NCBI RefSeq assembly: GCF_963855985.1 | Contig: NW_026973572.1 | Location: forward strand, 62,001-126,000 | DNA from: Ostrinia nubilalis | Lineage: Eukaryota; Arthropoda; Insecta; Lepidoptera; Crambidae | Length of the DNA: 64,000 nucleotides | Direction of reading: 5' to 3' | Shown here: positions 59,646 through 64,000 of the stretch, in pieces | Position numbering within the stretch: the stretch's first letter is position 1 | Layout: the number at the start of each line of letters is the position of its first letter | Position numbers and translations under genes: made by a program | The notes under the pieces: generated by a model | Seen by the model: only the letters and a program-made list of their open reading frames with translations | The model's database searches: none | What the model was told of the DNA's origin: nothing

Positions 59646-61580
59646 TTATGCTGCGCAGCAAATATGTAATGTATTTACAATTACTCTTATTTTTAGTTAT
59701 GAGCAATTCTTTAATATTTAATTTTAAGCACATTTTTTCTAAATCTCTCGCTAACTCCTCTGGGGATGATAACGATCGAGAATAAAGAAATATCGCGGAT
59801 TGCGATGGGACGTACGTGCAATATTTTGTTTTTAATATTTGTAAGTTATTTGCAAATTTTTGACTATCGGAAAAACGCAACTCGACTACATCGTTTGGTT
59901 TTTTAAGTACTTCCACAGCCGCAGGTTGATCAGGCCCGCAAACTGGAGGAAGGTTGTCAGTCTGTTGGTCTCCTACTTGAGTCATTTTACGTTTGCTTTG
60001 AGCTCTAGTCAAAACCGATACTACTTGTTCGTGCATATCTTTTAAGTCTTGTGAGGTCACCTGAAGTCGACTTAACGCATCTGCAGCTGCATTATTTCGA
60101 CCAGGGACGTACTCAACAACAAAGTCGTATTCCTCTAAATATAAACGGAATTTAGTTAAACGACTGGATGGGTCTTTCAAACCGAATAAATAAACGAGAG
60201 GTCTATGGTCAGAAAAGATTTTAAACTTTCGGCCGTATAAGTAAGGACGAAAATGACAAACAACCCAAACTATGGCTAATAGCTCTAATTCTATCACTGG
60301 ATATCTAGTCTCGGCTGGCTTTAAGCTTCGACTAGCATATGCGATTACTTTTCCATTTCCATTTGATAATACTGCTCCAAGACCTAATTTGGATGCATCA
60401 GTCTGTAATTTGAAAATATTATTTTCCGAAAAATCTGGATAGTCTAATACGGGAGGGTTCATAAGTGCGGATTTTAATTTATTAAATGAAGTTTCGCAAT
60501 CATTTGTCCATTCAAAACTTACACCTTTTTTACACAATCGGTTAAGTGGATACACGATATCAGCGAAACCTGATATGAATCGTCGGTAGTAGTTGGCAAA
60601 TGCAACAAAGCGTTTTACTTCGTCAGCGCAACTTGGCCGTGGGTAAGTCTGTATGGTGTCAATTTTGCCTGGGTCTGGGAAAATACCTTCCTGAGTTATC
60701 TTGTGTCCCAGGTATACTATTTCTTTTCGCAGAAATTCACATTTGATGGGATTTAATTTTAAATTTACTTTTCTGAATCGATTTAGAACATCAATGAGAT
60801 TTTTGTTGTGGTTTTCGATACAATTTCCTATTACAACGCAATCATCGAGATAAATGAAACATTTTTGGTAATTAAGACCGGCCATAGCTATCGTCATTAG
60901 TCTAGAAAAAACACTTGCGCTTGTTTTAAGTCCCATTGGACAGCGCTTCATTTGGTACTGTTTTCCAGCTGTGAATGTGGTATATTTTCGAGATTCACTA
61001 TCGAGAGAAAGTTGGTACATTTTATTTAAACTAAATGAGGTATATTTACGTGAGTTTGGACTTAAAGATAACTGATAATATGACTGTGAAAGGTCTAATT
61101 TTGAAAAGTATATACTTCCTGACAAAGAATCTAAGATTTCGGTAATATTGGGCAACGGGAATTTATCATCTTGTATTCTGTTATTTAACTGTCTGTAGTC
61201 AACTACTAACCTCCATTTCTTTTGATTTGATTTGTCTGCCTTTTTTGGTACTAATAAAACTGGACTAGACCATTCCGAAACTGTCTCCTCTATAATGTCA
61301 TTGTCGAGCATTTCCTGTACTTGCCTATCTATCTCGCTTTTTAAAGCTTGAGGGACCCTATAAGGTTTCATATAGACAGGGGTCACATTATCTTTTAAAA
61401 CGATGTTGTGCTCCATCAAATTAGTTACTGATAAAGAATCGCCTGGTAAGTGAAATACGTCGGCGTATTTGGCACAAAATTGTTCGATACTGAGTCTTTC
61501 CTCTTTATTTAAGTAATTCAGATCGAGTAAATCAAATAAAGTTTTAACTCGCTCTACAGAATTATGACTTTTTCCGAGAT
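59646..61580 (-). pseudogene. Gypsy reverse transcriptase and RNase H
   Basis: Open from the LINE junction near 61580 (VAHLGKSHNSVERVKTLFDL). RT: KPYRVPQALKSEIDRQVQEM, WSSPVLLVPKK, WRLVVDYRQLN, FPLPNITEILDSL, FSKLDLSQSYYQL, MKRCPMGLKTSASVFSRLM and YLDD in CFIYLDDCVVIG. A 20-residue segment is present twice in slightly different form (61077-61018 and 61017-60958), which ordinary Gypsy RTs do not have. RNase H: FKLQTDASKLGLGAVLSNG, VIELELLAIVW, FSDHRPLVYLF. The connection to integrase is frameshifted near 59645. Confidence 0.9.
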
Positions 61581-61589
61581 GTGCTACTT

Positions 61590-62021
61590 CAAAACTATTA
61601 CGAAAAGAAAACGCAATAAGCTATCCACTGAGTACACAATTGCAGGTGATAGGCTCGAAGAAGATAAAACTATTAGGGATCTTGGAGTTGTAATGGATAG
61701 CCAGTTGCGATTCACGGAACACATTGACAAAATAATTAAGGAAGCAAATAAATCTCTCGGCTTTATACTAAGAAGTACAAAGGGTTTTAGAAGGCGTTCT
61801 ACAGTCATCCTGCTCTATAATAGCTACGTTAGGGGTAAGCTCGAATACTGCAGCACGGTTTGGTGTCCAGGATATAATGTGCATATCAATAGGATTGAAA
61901 GAATTCAAAAGAAACTGATCCGCAGTCTGTCTTATCGTTTCAGGATGCCGAGAACAATTAAGGCCTACCCAGATAAAGCAAAGTATTTTGGTTTGGATCC
62001 GCTTTCCGTGAGACGTGTATA
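61590..62021 (+). pseudogene. LINE RT C-terminal region, first part
   Basis: Reads TITKRKRNKLSTEYTIAGDR, DLGVVMDSQLRFTEHIDKII, NKSLGFILRSTKGFRR, YVRGKLEYCSTVWCPGYNVH and GLDPLSVRRVY. This is the usual thumb/C-terminal part of Jockey-type RT proteins. It is split by the MITE; coding resumes at 62655 in the frame expected if one TATA copy is kept. Confidence 0.85.
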
Positions 62022-62654
62022 TGTTACGGCTAAAGATAGGTGTGAACATAAACTTAAGATTAGCCGGCTAAACTTAAGTTTATTTTCGACGAGATGTTAA
62101 TGTTAGTTTCTTCTATCTTTAGCCGGCTAAACTTAAGTGTAACCGCAGGCCCTTGGCTAAAAATGTAGAAGGAAATGGAAAAGGAAACAACTTAATAATG
62201 TTTACTATTTTGACACGAAAACTTTATTAAAAAATAATCACTTTCAATGAAAGTATGTGTAATGATTACACATACTTTTATGTACCTATGTAGATATTCA
62301 AAATTACAATTATTACAATAACAAAATATTAATTACTTAAAATAATATCTACTTAGGTATTAAAATAAAATAATAAGGAACCATTTGGTCATTAAAGGAT
62401 CTTCTGTAGGTATTTAAAATTACAAAATGCGCGTTGTCTCCCCACCGCCCCCTCAAGCCCTCCGCCGGCCTGGCGCGCCCATAGAATACATTTTTAGCCG
62501 TTTCGTTTTGGCTAATGTGCACATTAGCCGGCTAAAGATGGAATATCACGACGCAAACTAACATGTTATCGAACTTTAGCTGCTTCTCGAAGATAAACTT
62601 AAGTTTAGCCGGCTAATCTTAAGTTTATGTTCACACCTATCTTTAACCGTAACA
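62022..62654. mobile_element. 633-bp MITE with ~58-bp TIRs (TSD TATA)
   Basis: Flanked by TATA (62018-62021 and 62655-62658). The ends start TGTTACGGCTAAAGATAGG (left) and TGTTACGGTTAAAGATAGG (right, inverted) and extend through TGTGAACATAAACTTAAG and ATTAGCCGGCTAAACTTAAG. The palindrome TTAGCCGGCTAA recurs further inside (62119, 62521). Removing the element and one TATA puts the LINE codons back in frame. Confidence 0.88.
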
Positions 62655-62950
62655 TATATATGGATATGACCTACCTCCATAAATTGGTGAACAACCACAT
62701 TGATAGTCCTGTCTTGCTGGGTCAGCTTGCCTATAACGTGCCCTTGAGAATACCACGTTACCCTTGTGGATTGTTCAGAAATAGATTTTGTAGGACGGGG
62801 ATGGGTCGCAGTTCACCAATTGTTCGTGTATCTCGTTTGTACAATGATCTCAGCAAGAAGTTGCCAGAACTTGATATACATTTTCAAAGCCTCGCTGGTT
62901 TCTTAAAAACAATTAAGACGGGTGACGTGCCCCTGGTGGCATGCATCTAG
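62655..62950 (+). pseudogene. LINE RT C-terminal region, last part
   Basis: Reads DMTYLHKLVNNHIDSPVLLG, NVPLRIPRYPCGLFRNRFC, SPIVRVSRLYNDLSKKLP and LKTIKTGDVPLVACI, then a stop. The LVNNHIDSPVLL and SRLYNDL segments are standard C-terminal blocks of Jockey-clade ORF2. It is followed by a 230-base 3' UTR and the AATA tail. Confidence 0.85.
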
Positions 62951-63205
62951 GAGGCCTCTTATTATTTTATTTTTTATTTTTTGTTGCTTTCTTTTTGTTG
63001 TTTAAATTCAAAGTTGTAATTAGGTACTATATTATGTTATTGTATTGTGTAAAGTTCACGGGTTGCTTACATTATAATATTATGCATGCTGTGGTTATCG
63101 TTTGTGTGGGAGCAGTTAGCTAGAGACCTTTGGCTTAATTTTTTATTTGTGTTTAATACTGTATCTCATGTTGATAGCCCAATAAAATAAATAAATAAAT
63201 AAATA

Positions 63206-63926
63206 AATTAATAGATTGTATATTAATATTCGAAAAATCAACCTCAATATCCTCATTAGTCGTATTTAAAATTCGTAATGGGATACTATTATTTGAGGGC
63301 TTTGAAATCATTCCGGCTATAAAAACTCCTTTCTTTATTTCTTCCGCTAAAACTACACTGTCCTCAGTTAAAATGCAAGGAATGTGTTTTATCACTTCAC
63401 AACGCGCGGGTATCGTATGTACATACCTGTCGCGATTTCTACCTATGCTTATACAAACTAAAGATCCTTGATTGGATAACCTTAGTGTATTTGTTCCATA
63501 ATCGATAATGGCATTATAACGCCTAAAAAAATTTTCACCTAAAATACCGTCTGCAAGACAAGATAAATTCTTAAAAACATAAAACTTTTCTTTTAAACTA
63601 ACGCCCTTACATGATAAATCTAAGTATATGTAACCTTCAGAAATTAACCTACCGCTAACACCTTTGATAGTTAATTTATCGTAATTCAATGCACTCATAT
63701 ACTGTGGGTGACGTAGTAGCCACTCATATTTCATGACACAAATACTTGCACCGCTATCTACTAATAAGCTTATATTTTCATGCGTACCTAAATCTAATTG
63801 AACCGTACTATCTATGTTATAGTTTAAAATGAAATGTTCGCTAATTGAAGGGGCGAAAAAACTCACTATTCGGTGCAGATTGAGTGCGTTGTTCGCTCTC
63901 ATTTTGTTCAGGCTGCACCTGGGCAA
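63206..63926 (-). pseudogene. Gypsy protease region
   Basis: Minus-strand frame overlapping the end of gag in the +1 frame. It has SLLVDSGASICVMKYEWLLR (aspartic protease, DSG), the flap-like GVSGRLISEGYIYLDL, and ADGILGENFFRRYNAIIDYG. After EDIEVDFSNINIQS the frame enters the LINE tail at about 63207 (reading as a poly-Leu/Ile/Phe run), so the codons beyond are not Gypsy. RT continues at 61580. The protease would mature the polyprotein. Confidence 0.85.
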
Positions 63927-63999
63927 CGCGGGCTTCGTTCACATTTGACCGGGGTGAGGCATACTGCCCACGCGGGGTACCTCGTTGGTACCTTCCGCG
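63841..63999 (-). CDS. Gypsy gag C-terminus (partial)
   Basis: Open to the window edge on the minus strand. Arginine/glycine-rich GRYQRGTPRGQYASPRS is followed by glutamate/glutamine-rich VAQVQPEQNESEQRTQSAP and ends FFRPFN at a TAG (63843-63841). RG-rich then acidic tails are usual for Gypsy gag. It overlaps the protease frame by about 85 bases, which suggests expression of pol by frameshifting. Start not in the window. Confidence 0.65.
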   Translation of the reverse strand, partial: RGRYQRGTPRGQYASPRSNVNEARVAQVQPEQNESEQRTQSAPNSEFFRPFN

Positions 64000-64000
64000 A

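Larger units (their letters stand above)
61581..63205 (+). mobile_element. 5'-truncated Jockey-type LINE fragment in Gypsy
   Basis: Contains only the last part of RT and the C-terminus, interrupted by a MITE, followed by a 3' UTR and an AATAAATAAATAAATAAAT tail (63180-63207). It inserted between the Gypsy protease and RT on the opposite strand. The 5' junction is near 61580-61595; no exact TSD was found. Confidence 0.8.
48262..64000 (-). mobile_element. Ty3/Gypsy element on the minus strand, extends past the window
   Basis: Reading leftward: gag end (63999-63841), protease (63926-63200), RT and RNase H (61580-59646), integrase (59645-59193, then 49324-48674), a polypurine tract GGGGGAGG (48475-48482) and a 3' LTR (48474-48262). 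It is interrupted by a LINE fragment (about 61581-63205) and by an hAT element with further nested elements (49325-59192). The 5' LTR is outside the window. No env-like frame is seen between integrase and the 3' LTR. Confidence 0.88.

Overview
This 64 kb window looks like heterochromatin-like, transposon-packed DNA from an insect, most likely a moth or butterfly. The signs are an AT-rich background, BEL/Pao elements with a tRNA-Tyr-type primer site, a tRNA-headed SINE, and dispersed repeat motifs I associate with Lepidoptera (inference; no database was searched). I found no convincing host gene, rRNA, functional tRNA or CRISPR array. Nearly everything readable is a mobile element, and many elements are inserted inside one another. 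Target-site duplications (TSDs) and rejoining reading frames let much of the nesting be worked out by eye.

Left part (1-13.2 kb): the end of a BEL/Pao polyprotein (BEL-1), then a candidate LTR split by a minus-strand CR1-like LINE, then a BEL primer-binding site. A nearly complete Jockey LINE follows (ORF1 5532-7133 and ORF2 7133-10069, joined by a TAATG overlap), and its poly(A) abuts a truncated LTR of a Gypsy-like family (LTR-A). The next 2 kb hold a SINE head, a GC-rich MITE and a poly(T)-headed repeat.

13.2-23.1 kb: BEL-2. Its gag is interrupted twice, first by a 3.5 kb decayed transposon with spliced exons encoding repeated CxxC zinc modules plus a SWIM-like C-terminus, then by a piggyBac-like MITE in a TTAA site. 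PR, RT, RNase H and integrase follow, with one frame break.

23.1-35.4 kb: repeats, a long-TIR element carrying a truncated FLYWCH finger, a second TIR element with a 9-bp TSD (with a SINE inside), short arrays, a 101-bp MITE, and a full-length CR1-like LINE (29158-35135) with PHD-like/coiled-coil ORF1 and EN-RT ORF2.

35.4-64 kb: BEL-3, broken by a minus-strand Jockey-clade LINE (about 37.6-46.8 kb) and by a minus-strand Ty3/Gypsy element (48262 to beyond the window). The LINE ORF1 contains two TIR elements, one of which carries an RTE fragment holding a Harbinger-like MITE. The Gypsy integrase contains a non-autonomous hAT (8-bp TSD AATATAAA). The hAT contains a Jockey-clade LINE, which contains both a solo LTR-A and a fourth BEL (BEL-4). 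BEL-4 has matching LTR sequences but has lost its reverse transcriptase and has a rearranged 3' LTR. The Gypsy element also carries a truncated LINE, itself split by a 633-bp MITE with TSD TATA.

Most elements are individually dead. The open reading frames that look most intact are those of the Jockey LINE at 5.5-10.1 kb, the LINE at 29.2-35.1 kb, and ORF2 of the minus-strand LINE at 37.8-40.7 kb.
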